DNA from: Lanius collurio
Taxonomy: Eukaryota; Chordata; Aves; Passeriformes; Laniidae
NCBI GenBank assembly: GCA_020086605.1
Contig: JACBWW010000016.1
Span: forward strand, 10,605,088-10,669,087
Reading direction: 5' to 3'
DNA length: 64,000 nucleotides
A program made the position numbers and the translations under genes. Numbering within the stretch: position 1 is the stretch's first letter; every line of letters begins with the position of its first letter. Below the pieces are notes generated by a model. The model saw only the letters and a list, made by a program, of their open reading frames with translations. It did no database searches and was not told the DNA's origin. Shown in pieces: positions 25,901 through 36,380 of this stretch.

Positions 25901-28900
25901 AGATACAACTGCAAAGACAGAGACAGGCCTCTGTGGGTCCTTTAATCCTTGCAGACATTTTAGCTAACTGCTATTGTCAGTCAGTCTCAAGCCTGTTCAA
26001 ATTGTACAATATAGCAAAATTTATTTACTCACTCTGCTAGTTTTCTGATATTCTGTTGTTTGGTTCTGGGTTAGAAGCCTTAGCAATTATTTTCTTTTTC
26101 TGTTGTCTGAGACAGCCAGTGAAACTGAACTGGACAATTCTAGTAATGTGGGTTGCAGTGCCTGAGTTAATGCTGTGTAGAGTGCTATTTTCAGGCATCA
26201 GAAATAAGCTGTCCTGAGGTGAATGAGTAGCCACTCCTTAGGTCATATCTTTCTTATGGATAATTATGCATTTTTGCTGAGGATAAATAACATGTAGTTT
26301 TCAAACTGTACCTCTTATTTTCTGTCTCTCTTTCTCCTTTCATCAATCCATACCTTCTTTTCATGCTAAGAAAGCATTGGCCCATGAATCCTTTCTCATT
26401 TGTTACAATTGCTGTAATTTTAGAATATTCTTGTTGTTTGTTTGAGATGCTGCAATGAACATACAGCTCTGAGCTTGGGGCAGTGTAGTTCTGCAAACTG
26501 TATGGAATATATGAGTGCACCTGTACCAAATTAATTTTATTTTTTGTGCAGCTACATTGCCAGGTATGTGGGAAAGAACAGTAACCATAGGAAGTGCTGG
26601 GAAAACATACAGTGTAACTGGCTGGAAGGTAAGGGGAGTCAATGTAAATGAGTTAAGTTACATAAATAACAGAATGCATTTATTACTCTATAATACTCTA
26701 TTATTACTCTAAAAATGCCTCTGTTTTTATGACCTGAGTTCTGAAAACTTCTGGCTAATCTCCAAGTCTCCAAAATTGCTCCAATACCATTCAGTTGGAG
26801 CAATTACCTATTATTTAACACCCATGTCGTAATTACCTTCTTGTCTCTTAATTGATAAACTCTTGCAAGCATAAATTACTTAAAAAAACACCACAGTACG
26901 ATTTGTTCAAAATCAGTAAAGGTTCTTGGAGAAAACATGGATATTATGATATTTTGAGTTCCCAGTTTTCCCATCTTGACTTTTAAATACATATCAGAAA
27001 GTAAACAAAAAATGTTTAATTTCTTGACAGCTAAATTCTTCTTCACTTGTGTTAAAACTAAACGCAACATATATAATTCAGTTGTGAGCTTTTATTTTAT
27101 GTTCAGACTGGCTTAGACATAAGAGCATAAGAGATGGAGAGGTTCTAAACCAATTAGAAATAACATTCCTAATAAATGTGCAGTTTGATTTCTAACCCTT
27201 GTTACATTAAGAGTTTAAGATTTTCTCAGTATCCTGTCACAGATAGGGATAAGGGAAACTGTAACTGTTGTCTCAAATCCACAATTTTTTAAAGGTATCA
27301 TATACCAAATTTTGTGTAAACTAGCTCTTTTTAACATCATTTATCAAAACAAAATCCTGAAATAGAAAAACTTGAGACATTGGCTAATTTTTTATGATTT
27401 TTTAAACTTTTAGTAACACCACTGCCGTAACTATAACATATGCACACTTTCCTCCCTTAGCTTGGTTGGTCCATTGGTCCTGAGTACCTGATTAAGCATT
27501 TGCAAGTTGTTCACCAAAATACACTATATACTTGCCCAACTCCATTACAGGTAGGTACAGATGGGGCAGAGGAGGTTGTTTTCTGGTGTAAGAAAGCTGT
27601 TGGCCTCACTGTAATAAAATAATAATCACAACAATGAATTTTTAGTTGTCAAAATACATATTCTGGGGTAGAACAAGAGGAAACAAATTTGATCAGCTCA
27701 CCAGACATTTAAAAAAACCCCAACAGTCTTGCAGATTCTTTCATCTTTCACCTACAAATTACTTCTTGCATAAAACATGACTATCTTAATGGTTTCCTAG
27801 CAAACACAAATGAAGGTTCTGTCTACCAGTGTGTAGTATTCTATGGTACATTATTATAAAAAATTTAAATTGAACTTCAATTCAGATTGTAAACCCTTGT
27901 GTCAAGGACTCTGACTTACGTATATGATTAGTGCCTAGCAAAAGATTGGCTGTTTTGGGTGTTGCCAAAGCACAAAGTAACAAACAGATTACAGATGTAG
28001 CTTGTGTAATTTGTGTGCTGATTTGCTTAATAAGGGCCAGAACAAAAATCCATGTGATTTCAGTAGGAAGTGTGTGATGTCTGTGAATTTACTGCATGTT
28101 CATGAGAACTATGGACCTTATGTTTCCAGGAGGCTTTGGCACAAGCATTTTGGATAGACTATAAGCGCATGCATGACCCAGACTGCTATTTTTACTCCCT
28201 GTCTCGAGAGCTGGAAAGCAAGCGTGATCGGATGGCTCAGCTACTGAAAGAGGCTGGACTAAAGCCTGTCGTTCCAGATGGAGGATACTTTATGATTGTT
28301 GATGTTTCTACATTAAGTCAGTATAAAATTTATTAAAGAGTATGGGGAAAGTAAATTTGCTTTATCTGAAAGTGCAGCTTTCATTTTACACTATATTCTC
28401 GTTCATGTGTGGGTAACATTGTCAGGAGTACTAACTGGGATTGAAATTTTCAGTTTCACCTTAGCTGGTAAGGTGGCTTTTATGAGCTTCAGAAAAGCAT
28501 TTGTGATCCTAACTTCTTGTCCATGTCTTGCAAAGCTTTGACAAATTTTTAGATGGGATAAAGAAGGTAGATACACATTTCTATTTTCAAAATGTCTATG
28601 ATTATGAAAATGTTTGAGAGCCAAGCACCTGGATAATACCATTTGTATTTTCCTCTTTCTGTTTTTTTTTGTTTGTTTCTTTGTTTTTCTTAATCTGAAG
28701 TCGGGATCCACCGCAACAACAGCCTAAAGGCTTTTTGAAGCATTCTGATCTCTAAACACTGTAAAATGCTACCACAATTTACAAACCATTTTGAAATTCA
28801 GGATATGGTAACTTCAGAAGAAGAATTCCCACAGGGGAAGGTTTTTTTAGTTCCACATTTTTTCATTAACTGATCTACATGGCACTTGTCATCCAGACAA

Positions 28901-31282
28901 ATGTTTAAGCACAGCAGGATCTTGCAGTTTGATCATGTGCCAGAAAGTTTTAGGTACCCTGGTTTCACAGATGAGAAAACTGCATTTTCAGGGAGTATTG
29001 CTGTCCATGCAATAAATGCACTCTTCAGTACCCTTCATGGCCCTGATCCCCCAATAGCCCAGACTTCAGGACTTCTTGGAGTATTGCATGGCTTTCTTCC
29101 AAGCTGCATGTCTGAATTTGCTTTGGATGGAAAGCAAGTGCTCAGATCAGAATGGAAAGGTTTGATCTGTTGGCCTATTTTACCTCTTATTGTATAATTT
29201 AAAAATTATATATTAAAATAAAAACATATATCTTCATTTTTAAGTATTAACTATAATAAAATGCAGTTAATGAATGCCTTCCCATTGGAGTCTAGGAAAT
29301 CTTACTATATACTTGTTTTTAATTTAGATGTGGATCTCTCTGATGTAGATGAGAAACAGCCTTATGATTACAAATTTGTCAAGTGGATGATAGCATCTAA
29401 GGTAAGACATCTTAGTCATACTGTAGTTTTAGAAATGCTTTTCTATTGATAGCAAGAGCAGTGCAACTGTACTTATTAAATAACATCATAGAGATGGTCC
29501 ATTCAAAATATTGGTGTTGCTCATAATGGTATGACTAAAATATTGCAAATTATGTTGAAAATGTATGCTGTAGGTTTGTGCTACATCCCAGCACTTTTCT
29601 TTCAGCACATGTGTTAGTTGTACAAAAGTACCTCTGTAATATTTAGCCTAAGTAAAGTAATTTGAATTTAGTAAGGCCTAACTAGTGTTTACAAAACTGA
29701 ACCTTGTCTTTCCCTCATGTGTTGGGAGGGAGAGTTCTAGAAATAGAATAGTAAAATCATCATGCTTAAATCAGATTTTTTACACACATTTAAATAAGCA
29801 AATGCTAATTCTGTTTTGTTTCAGAAGCTATCAGCAATTCCTCTTTCAGCATTCTGTGGTCTTGAGACAAAGAAACAGTTTGAAAAATACATACGTTTTT
29901 GCTTCATTAAGGTAAACTTGCATTCTGAAAATCAATGCAGTACAGAAATCTGTGAGAGATTGACTGTTACATTTTCCCCAAGATCTCTTGTATTGAATGC
30001 TTTTAGGAACAGAAAGCTTGGTGTAAAATTCAGCACTAAGTATCTTCAATTGTCTTTTTGCTGAGGGACACCATCAGTGTGTGGCATGGCTGAGAAGGGA
30101 AACTGCAGAAAACAACTGGATGGTTAGCCCTTTTTTAGCTTACTGTATTGATTTTTAAAAACATTCTTGACCAGTGGTGACAGTGAAAATTATTGAGACA
30201 GGTAAGCTATCAATTAATGTGATATCTATAATCCAGAGCAGAGAATAACTGTATAGCAGAGTGTGTGCCCCATGCCCATTCAGTGTCCAACAGCAAAACC
30301 AGTGGTCACCTCCAAATTTAGCTCGCTGCCTGAAAATATGGAGTTTCACACGAGCTCCAAATTACAAAAGAAAGAATGTTTTTTTGTGAATTGGCTGATT
30401 TTTGCCATTTTGTGAACACCTTCTTTGCACATATTCTTCCCGCTATTAAGTCTGTTCTTGAAAAGACTGAAAGACTCTGGGGACAGGTACATAAACTTTG
30501 ATAAGCCCGAAGCTCTAACATGTTTCCCAGTTGATCTGTTAACAGAGTCAGCATAATGGAACATGTGGAAACCCTCAACTATTCTGTGTAAAGATGAGAG
30601 CCTTAGCCTGAACCAGTAAGGAAGGAGAGTTTCTCCTTTTGTCACTTCTTTTGATGAGGTGTAAAGTCTATGATGTAAACTGAGCCAGTAACAACCAGGA
30701 TGAAACTTACTGGTTGTACACATGGCTGAGAAACAGCACTAATCATTTCAAGTTAGGCTACCTGTATGACTCACCAGGCTGGAGGCAAGCTACACAATTT
30801 GGAGGGGTTATGTTTAAGTAGTTCACATCTTAACATGGTTGCGTGGAGATTAAAAAATTCCAACCGTACTCACAGGGATTAGGAAAGTGTGCTAGCGTGT
30901 CTCCAAACCAGAGCTGCCAAATTACACCCCTGCATTAATGCCATGGATTTATATAAGTATTGCTTTCATTAAATGGGATAGTATGAATGCTGAGATGACA
31001 TCTTTAAAATATATCTAATAAATGTTTTCAAGGAATCAGCATTGAATTCGTTGTGTAGTCCAGATCTGTACCTAGTAACTGTCAATGAAAAACTGGCTCA
31101 CAAGATATTTACAGGATGCAACTGAAACAACCAAATACTGATTGGAGATGATATAATCATGACTGACTCTTTTCAAGAAATCCATACTTGCAGTAATGGT
31201 GTTGTTCCTTGTTTTGCAGAAGGACAGCACACTAGATGCAGCTGAAGTGATCCTGAAGAACTGGAATAAACAGACAGGCTGA
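10883..31282 (+). CDS. KYAT3: KYAT3, kynurenine--oxoglutarate transaminase 3 (spliced, 13 coding exons)
   Basis: PLP-dependent class I/II aminotransferase (fold type I) that transaminates kynurenine to kynurenic acid and also has cysteine-S-conjugate beta-lyase activity; works as a homodimer. Joining 10883-10981, 14157-14215, 15415-15559, 18293-18442, 19614-19700, 22328-22450, 22542-22662, 26552-26628, 27461-27550, 28130-28316, 29328-29401, 29825-29911 and 31220-31282 gives 1362 nt, an uninterrupted 453-residue protein (human is 454). All junctions are GT-AG and in phase. Visible features: Arg-rich, acid-poor N-terminal 33 residues (mitochondrial targeting type); a second Met at residue 35 matching the start of the shorter human isoform; Gly69-Gln-Gly; NTPHNP with Asn217; SDEVY with Asp245 and Tyr248; the Schiff-base Lys279 in GSAGKTYS; and the substrate-carboxylate Arg428 in YIRFCF. 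All expected catalytic residues are present, so the gene looks functional. It is followed 4.4 kb downstream by GTF2B on the same strand. Confidence 0.97.
10982..14156 (+). other. KYAT3: KYAT3 intron, about 3.2 kb
   Basis: Noncoding AT-rich intron. It holds a 12-bp hairpin at 13512-13540, a short AGAA-type run near 12370-12390 and a short GT run near 12705-12717. No nested gene is seen. Confidence 0.85.
13512..13540. repeat. 12-bp perfect hairpin in KYAT3 intron
   Basis: ATGACTACTCTA (13512-13523) and its exact reverse complement (13529-13540) with a 5-nt loop. It sits next to TACTATAC-type short repeats, so it may have arisen from them. No role is evident. Confidence 0.85.
14157..14215 (+). 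CDS. KYAT3: KYAT3 coding exon 2 (contains Met35)
   Basis: Residues 34 to 53 (split Trp53). It follows a CTTGCAG acceptor and ends at GTAAGT. The second codon is ATG with A at -3, corresponding to the initiator of the shorter, presequence-less human isoform. The motif [11 protein letters not shown] leads into the catalytic domain. Confidence 0.96.
15415..15559 (+). CDS. KYAT3: KYAT3 coding exon 3
   Basis: Residues 53-101. It completes Trp53, then encodes [20 protein letters not shown] and the NQYTRGF segment that contributes to the substrate pocket in this family. Acceptor CCCTCCAG, donor GTAAGT, ends in phase 0. Confidence 0.97.
15560..18292 (+). other. KYAT3: KYAT3 intron, about 2.7 kb
   Basis: Noncoding. 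A somewhat more GC-rich block lies at about 16380-16620 (CAGGC-rich words); it may be a diverged repeat but I cannot name it. A (TTG)n tract at 18267-18287 forms the polypyrimidine tract of the next acceptor. No gene is seen. Confidence 0.8.
18293..18442 (+). CDS. KYAT3: KYAT3 coding exon 4
   Basis: Residues 102-151, starting [15 protein letters not shown] and containing [10 protein letters not shown], the glycine-rich loop that contacts the PLP phosphate. The acceptor uses a (TTG)n tract then AACAG; the donor is GTAAGT. Exactly 50 codons. Confidence 0.97.
19614..19700 (+). CDS. KYAT3: KYAT3 coding exon 5
   Basis: Residues 152-180, [14 protein letters not shown] onward; Tyr159 lies in the family's conserved PFYDCY motif. 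Glu156 is the residue I recall in the paralogue KYAT1, where mammalian KYAT3 has Val. Donor GTGAGT. Confidence 0.96.
20540..21640. mobile_element. diverged avian ERV/LTR-class repeat block in a KYAT3 intron
   Basis: Two diverged repeat segments recognised from memory of bird genomes. At about 20720-20860 the minus strand reads like a repeat built from units of the type 'GGAGCAGTT..GAAGGACTG..CCCGTGGGA'. At about 20950-21640 the plus strand carries TTCACAGGCTG, then GGAGCACCTCCTCCCTC, then TTCTTAAATATGTCATCACAG and GGCTCTGTGCTGGACACAG, the order seen in a common avian LTR-class repeat. No intact retroviral gene is present; the 93-codon minus-strand frame at 20551-20832 belongs to the repeat. 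Exact ends, family and orientation need a repeat library. Confidence 0.5.
22328..22450 (+). CDS. KYAT3: KYAT3 coding exon 6
   Basis: Residues 181-221. The first 13 codons are a variable surface segment (one residue shorter than in human), followed by DWVLDP and the conserved NTPHNPIGK with the PLP-binding Asn217. Acceptor TTTTTAG, donor GTAAGA. Confidence 0.97.
22542..22662 (+). CDS. KYAT3: KYAT3 coding exon 7
   Basis: Residues 222 to 262 (split Ala262). Contains [12 protein letters not shown]: Asp245 pairs with the PLP pyridine nitrogen and Tyr248 with its 3'-oxygen. Acceptor TATCCCAG only 91 bp after the previous exon; donor GTACTG. Confidence 0.97.
22663..26551 (+). other. KYAT3: KYAT3 intron, about 3.9 kb
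   Basis: The largest KYAT3 intron between coding exons. AT-rich, with no nested gene, RNA gene or repeat that I can name. Confidence 0.8.
26552..26628 (+). CDS. KYAT3: KYAT3 coding exon 8 (Schiff-base lysine)
   Basis: Residues 262-287, including [13 protein letters not shown]; Lys279 is the residue that forms the internal aldimine with PLP. Acceptor TTGTGCAG, donor GTAAGG. Confidence 0.97.
27461..27550 (+). CDS. KYAT3: KYAT3 coding exon 9
   Basis: Residues 288-317, [15 protein letters not shown] onward. Thirty codons, acceptor CCCTTAG, donor GTAGGT. Confidence 0.97.
28130..28316 (+). CDS. KYAT3: KYAT3 coding exon 10
   Basis: Residues 318 to 380 (split Asn380): [10 protein letters not shown] at the start and [12 protein letters not shown] near the end, entering the small domain. 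The donor is GTCAGT (less usual, +3 C); using it keeps phase with the next exon, which supports it. Confidence 0.95.
29328..29401 (+). CDS. KYAT3: KYAT3 coding exon 11
   Basis: Residues 380-404, [19 protein letters not shown]. Acceptor TTAATTTAG, donor GTAAGA. Confidence 0.96.
29825..29911 (+). CDS. KYAT3: KYAT3 coding exon 12
   Basis: Residues 405-433. Contains [11 protein letters not shown] and YIRFCFIK; Arg428 binds the substrate alpha-carboxylate in this family. Acceptor TTTCAG, donor GTAAAC. Confidence 0.97.
31220..31282 (+). CDS. KYAT3: KYAT3 last coding exon
   Basis: Residues 434-453 plus TGA at 31280-31282: [20 protein letters not shown]. The human protein ends with a similar short helix. 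Acceptor TTTTGCAG. Confidence 0.96.
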   Translation, partial: KDSTLDAAEVILKNWNKQTG

Positions 31283-31781
31283 TTTTTCTTATTAACTCTT
31301 CCATACGGTATAACTATCTAATAGTAGGGATTTTTTTATTGGAAATTTAAGAACAAATTATTTATTACAGTACAGAATTAACATGACATTGTAAATAACT
31401 TTTTGCTGCCACCTACTGAGGAGTTAAAACAACGATTTACCAAAATAGGTGTAATGCAACTCAGAGGTTATTTTCAGTCTTTTAGAAATCATTTCCTTTT
31501 CTCTTAAAGCCCAATGGGATTAATTTCTTTTACTGAAAGAAAAGATTTATAGGACTCTCTGTAAAATAAATAAATGATACAGGTATTTTAAAACTTGCAA
31601 GGGGGAGGTGTTTTTGGTGTGAGACAGTACGGGAACTAGAGAGAGACTTAAAAACATTGTACTTTTTGAAACCAAATAACCTACAGTAGAGGAAGATCAA
31701 GACATGGCTCATATTGGATAATTGCAGTGACTTTCTACATACCTGCCTACCTACTCTGTCTGCAGAAATTGCATCAGTGTA

Positions 31782-31787
31782 AATAAA
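31782..31787 (+). terminator. KYAT3: KYAT3 poly(A) signal AATAAA (candidate 1)
   Basis: Canonical hexamer about 500 nt after the stop codon. AATAAATAAAT near 31566-31575 is a further, earlier possibility. Confidence 0.5.
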
Positions 31788-31867
31788 GTGAAAAGTGCTA
31801 AGTTACATAATTACTATTTTATTTTCCATAATAGTCATGTGTGGTGTTCTGAAAGTAGTCAGTCCTC

Positions 31868-31873
31868 AATAAA
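31868..31873 (+). terminator. KYAT3: KYAT3 poly(A) signal AATAAA (candidate 2)
   Basis: Canonical hexamer (CTCAATAAAATT) about 585 nt after the stop. The sequence downstream contains T/GT-rich stretches (CTTGTGTCTG near 31911-31920), as expected of a cleavage site. Confidence 0.5.
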
Positions 31874-32345
31874 ATTACAAAAGTAGCATCTAGAATAAGA
31901 ATTCAATTTCCTTGTGTCTGCCTATGTATTTATTACATGCATGAATCTACAAAGCAAATAGACTTTGCTTTAGAGGCTCCTTTACAATCAGATGTACAGT
32001 GACATAATTAATTATGTCATTCTTTTTCTTTTCCATGTTACAACATTGGTAATTTCACACCAAACTTACTTCAAACTCTTTAGATCTAGAAGGGCCATGG
32101 AGGTCAGCCTAATGCTGTTCTGTGGTGCTCACCTAGCTTGATTTCAAGCACAGTAGATAAAGGAATTGTTTCAAAAGAAGTCAATATGGAGAATTCCTTT
32201 CTATCTGCCTCCTTTTTCACTTCTTTCTTCAATCTTTTAATCTGTAGATGGGTTTCCCACTAGCAGAAGCAATCCAGGCAGGTGACTTTTTAAGGCTATG
32301 TGCTTTGTCCTCCATGATCTTTCTATGTTCTTCTCAGAACCAGGC

Positions 32346-32916
32346 TGTCCTGGTTTCAGAGGGGAGAGAGTTAATTTTCTTCTCAATACCTGGTACAGTA
32401 CTGTGTTTTGGATTCAGTGTGGGAATAATGTTGATAACACACTCATGTTTTGGTTGTTGCTAAGGTGCATTTATCATAAATCAAGGACTTTTTTGTGTCT
32501 CCTGCTCTGCCAATGGGGAGGTGCAAAAAATGAAAAAAAGCTGTGAGGGAGCATAGCTGGGACAAGTGACCCAAAGCAGCCAAAGGGATATTCACACCAT
32601 CAAATGACAGGCCTGGTATATCAGCTGGGGAGTTAACAGCAAGGGGGAGCCGTTTGGGGTTCAGGGATGGCATCTGGCATCAGTCAGTGGATGGTAAGCA
32701 ACTGTGTTGTGCATCACTCGTTTTCCTTTTTTTAAAATCCTTTTTGTTATCATTATTATTTTTTACTGCTGTTATGAATTTTTACATTGTTTCAATTATT
32801 AAACTGTTTTTATCTCAACCTACTTTTGATTCTTCTGCCCATTCCACCAGTTGGGGGTGGTGAGTGAGTGAGCAGCTGGGGGGCGCTTAGTTGCCAGCTG
32901 GGCTTAAACAACGATA
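32346..32916 (+). mobile_element. solo LTR of an ERVL-type endogenous retrovirus
   Basis: About 571 bp in plus orientation with the full layout of a bird ERVL-class LTR. It starts TGTCCTGGTTTCAG, then TGGTACAGTACTGTGTTTTG, a GTTGTTGCTAAG segment, CCAAAGGGATATTC, and GTATATCAGCTGGGGAGTT (degenerate TATA region). It continues with a T-rich tract, ATTAAACTG with CTCAACC (poly(A) signal region), and the terminal GGTGAGTGAGTGAGCAG / CTTAGTTGCCAGCTGGG / TTAAAC block ending ACGATA (expected CA end mutated to TA). The neighbouring 5-mers CAGGC and CAGCT could be a decayed target duplication. No internal retroviral sequence flanks it, so it is a solo LTR. It lies between KYAT3 and GTF2B. Confidence 0.85.
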
Positions 32917-34950
32917 CAGCTCTTACGGTGCAAAGCCTGAACAAATTCAGTAACTTGTTCTGCCAATGTTTTACTCATTCTGTGATTGCACAGCTGGGCT
33001 CTTAACTGAATTCCATTAGACTGTGACCATGGCCAGGACCTAAAAAAAGGTATAGAAACTGGACTGGGAGAAGAGCTGCTGGTTTTTTTCATTAATACTT
33101 CTTGGGTCTGGGCTTCTGAGAGTCCAGTAGCTGCAACTTCCATCGTCTTTGTAGCTATCTTGCTCTGTCATTCCCCAAATCTCATCAGAAGATGGTTGGC
33201 TGGTATTTTTAAAGTGGTGTGTAGTCTTTGTGTAGAAGAATCAATTCAGCAATTAAAATGACTTAGCTGAAATTTCAGCATTAATTTCATTTGGAAATTC
33301 CTACATTAAAATCCAGGATAAACTATTTTTTTAGACACTAAATTTCCATGAAACCTACACTCTGTTTTACAAGGAGTTTAAAATCTGTTGCAAGTTGTAC
33401 TGGGGAGCTGTGGTGTTGCAGGAACTAAGAGATTGCAACAGACTATTGAACTGCATGATAAATCAACAAATCATTATAAAGGTCGTTTAGACATACAAGT
33501 AAGAACCAGTGATTTGTTTTCATTAATTGTGTTTGCAAAGGCATCTGAATATCCCATTGCATTATTGTTGAAATGATGCTGATAGTATTAGGAATGTAAG
33601 AATTGCAATTTAATTACACGCTTTTATTATTGACAGTAAGCAGCATGATATACTTGGCATGAAATTTTAAGAAACTCCAGAATGACCAATTAAGCAAATT
33701 TTAAAATAGGATTATTGCTGTAACTACAGTGATAGGAAAGAGCAGAAGGGGACAGCAAGGTAAACTTTGTGTAGTATTAAAATGATCTGTTGTTAACAAA
33801 GACTGTTAATAGTGATATTTCCATCTGCCACATCAACCACTTTTTGTCTGCTGCTTGTGGAAAAAGTGCTTGAAAAATTGCTGCAGACAAGAAAGGAAGA
33901 AGTTATATCATCTATTGTATTTTTGCAACATTTCTGAAAATTACTGTCCTTCTGTGGTGAAAATTAAATTCTTTCAATTCTAACTTAATGAGAATAGGGT
34001 TAGGAGGGCTGACAGTGATTGCCAGAAGAACATCTTGTTTGTAGAACAGAATATAGGAGAAACCAAGACCAACCTGGAAAGCTTGAAGGGACTCATTGGG
34101 CACCTGTTGCAGTCACTGCCCCATATGCATTTCAGAGGTTATGGAGAAACTTAATATCATGTACTGTATTCGTACTGCCAGTTACAGTTTTTCATTACTC
34201 TTTCATCTTTTGGGTTTACTGAGCGTTTCTGAAAAAAATCATTGGAAGTGGAAAAAAGTTTTAAATTTGTATCTCAGCATCTCCATTTTCTAATAGTTCA
34301 GCTTTCTTATATTCCAAAAGGTTTATTTTTTTTGTCCTAAGAAATTTGTTGTCATGTTTAAACTAGCCCATTTTCAACCAGCACACAGTACTTCAGTTAG
34401 TAAAGAAGTGTTTGGAGATTGTGTGATAATTAATTTGACTCGATATTAGCAAGTATTAGAGAACTTTTCAACCACAGGGAATTCCTTCCTTTGAGCTAGT
34501 AAATTGAAAAATATTCTTTTTATATAGTGAAGACATAGGCTTAACTGGTGTGAAAAGTCCTCTGTATCTGATTAATAAATAGCAAATTCATAACTGTTGA
34601 GAGACTTCAGTACTGATCACTTTGAAGCATTGAAATAATGGCACTTTACAAAATCTGTAGGCACTCCAGTCCCTTCTCTTCCAGCGAGGGTAGGCTCATA
34701 CTAAAGGAATACTTTTTTCTCCCACTGTTTTATAGCTTGGGCTCGAAATCCTGTTGTTGCTACTCACTATACAGCTAATTTTGCGTATGGATAATCTCTT
34801 GTGGAGTGAAAGCCGGGACTCGAGTCCAGTGCTGGAGGGCTTTAGTCTTGGGACAGTTTTTGTGGTTTCTCCTCCTCTTTGGCCCTATGTTTGCTGCTAA
34901 AGTGGATGCGAGTGGGAGACACAGAAGGGGAGCTGATCACATCATGCAGG
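32917..34950. other. intergenic sequence between KYAT3 and GTF2B
   Basis: AT-rich, no recognised gene or RNA. Base composition becomes GC-richer from about 34,930 as the GTF2B island begins. The shorter stretch 31896-32345 before the LTR is likewise empty. Confidence 0.6.
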
Positions 34951-36380
34951 TGTGTGCAGGGTAACAAGGAAAGCCCGCACAAACCAGCGGGCATTGTGTG
35001 TGCTTGAGTCAGCCCGAGCGTTGGGGCAGGGCCTGTTTGCCACGGCTTCCCTGAGTCACTCACAGCCGGCCCGACACCTGCGGGTCCCGCCCAGAGAAGC
35101 GCCAGGTTTTCCTCGTCATTCCGTCAGCCCAGAACCAAACCACAACAGCTGTAGCGGGCGATGGCAGGAAGGAGGAACTTAACTTTTTTTTTCCTTCCCC
35201 TTTCGGGGAATTGGTCTCTGCTTAGTTTCAGAGCCAAGGACATGTTGTACCCCATATACGTCTGTGCAAAATTGGGGCAGTTTTGCTTACACTTGTTTTC
35301 TGTAGGAATTCAGGAAACTGCTGCAGTGTGCACAAGAGCAGCCGAACCGGAGTCACGGCCCGCAGACGGCACGGCAGGCTTTGTGCAGGGGGGTCTGTAG
35401 GCTGCTGCCTGGGCCGACAGGAGGGTTCCAGCCGCTGTCCCGCAGCCGGGGTGCCTGCTCCCCGCTGGCGGTGGCGGGCCGGGACAGGAGCGCGGCCCGG
35501 GACCGCAGCCACACAACGGCGCCGTGCGCCCGCCCCCGAGCAGCGAGGGGCGGCCCCGCCCCTTCGCGGCACCCGTAGGAGCGCTCGGCGGCCCCGCCCG
35601 CCTCTCTCGGCATTTAATAACAGGGGCCGTTGTGCCCTCCGGCACTGCTGCAGCGTCGCCGAGATGGCGTCCACCAGTCGGTACGGGGGTGGCCCAGGCG
35701 TGGGGGGTGCAGGGAGGAGCGGGAGCGGCTTCGACATCGCTCCCGTCCGCGGCACAGGCGGGAAATGGCCGCGTCGCCCCCACTGCGTCTGAGGACGGAC
35801 CGGCGGCCATCGGCGCTCTTTCCCAGCCCCAGTGCCGCCGGTTTAACGCGGCTCTCGCAGTGCCCGGCGCACCGGCCCCTCTCTGGTGCTCGGTCTGCCG
35901 GGGCCGCTCCTGAGGCAGCAGGAGGCCGGACTTTGGGGAGCCCGTGCCTGTTCGGGCTGGGCCGGGCGGCCCCCGGCTGAGCGGCCTCTAAGGGGCTGAG
36001 CTCGCCGTCTTCGCGTCTTCGTGCTGCTACTGCTGGGCAGCACTTCGAGGGGACGCCGAGGTTTTTGAGGGATTTATGACCTGAGTGTGGGGCTCCTCGT
36101 GAGCCACAGCTCAGTGCGAACGGTGCTCCGGCGCAGTTCTTTCCCTCAGCGCGGCTCCGGCCTGGCTGGGCTGTGCCGTGCCCTGAGGGCCTGAGGCGGT
36201 ACCGAGCTCGTCCCACCGCGTCGCTCGGGCGGGCACCGCCTGGCGCGACCCCCCGCGTTCCTCCCGCTCAGCACCGCCTCGAGCCGAGGTGCAGCTCCCT
36301 GGCCTGGCTCCACCGTATCGGCCTTGGAAACGGCTTTTAGGCTCCCACCCTAAATCCGTACCGGCGCCCGTCTGTGACCA
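34950..36380 (+). promoter_or_regulatory. GTF2B: CpG island, GTF2B promoter, exon 1 and start of intron 1
   Basis: Dense CpG island, strongest at about 35,330-36,350, surrounding the GTF2B start codon. Upstream of the ATG lie GC boxes (CCCCGCCCC at 35554-35562 and GCCCCGCCC near 35591) and an AT-rich TTTAATAA at 35613-35620, which is at a TATA-like distance from a start site around 35,640-35,650. The transcription start is not established. Long GC-rich frames on both strands are compositional. Confidence 0.8.
35664..35680 (+). CDS. GTF2B: GTF2B coding exon 1
   Basis: Seventeen coding bases, MASTS plus two bases of Arg6, then donor GTACGG. A tiny first coding exon of the same length and phase is expected for vertebrate GTF2B. 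The phase with 38096 confirms it. Confidence 0.93.

Larger units (their letters stand above)
31283..31895 (+). other. KYAT3: KYAT3 3' UTR (approximate end)
   Basis: AT-rich sequence following the stop codon, ending shortly after the second AATAAA. The actual cleavage site is inferred, not seen. Confidence 0.6.

Noticed and set aside
35228..36216. Several 130-200 codon frames on both strands around the GTF2B start
   Set aside because: Same compositional effect; the true coding exon here is only 17 nt and is fixed by phase with exon 2.
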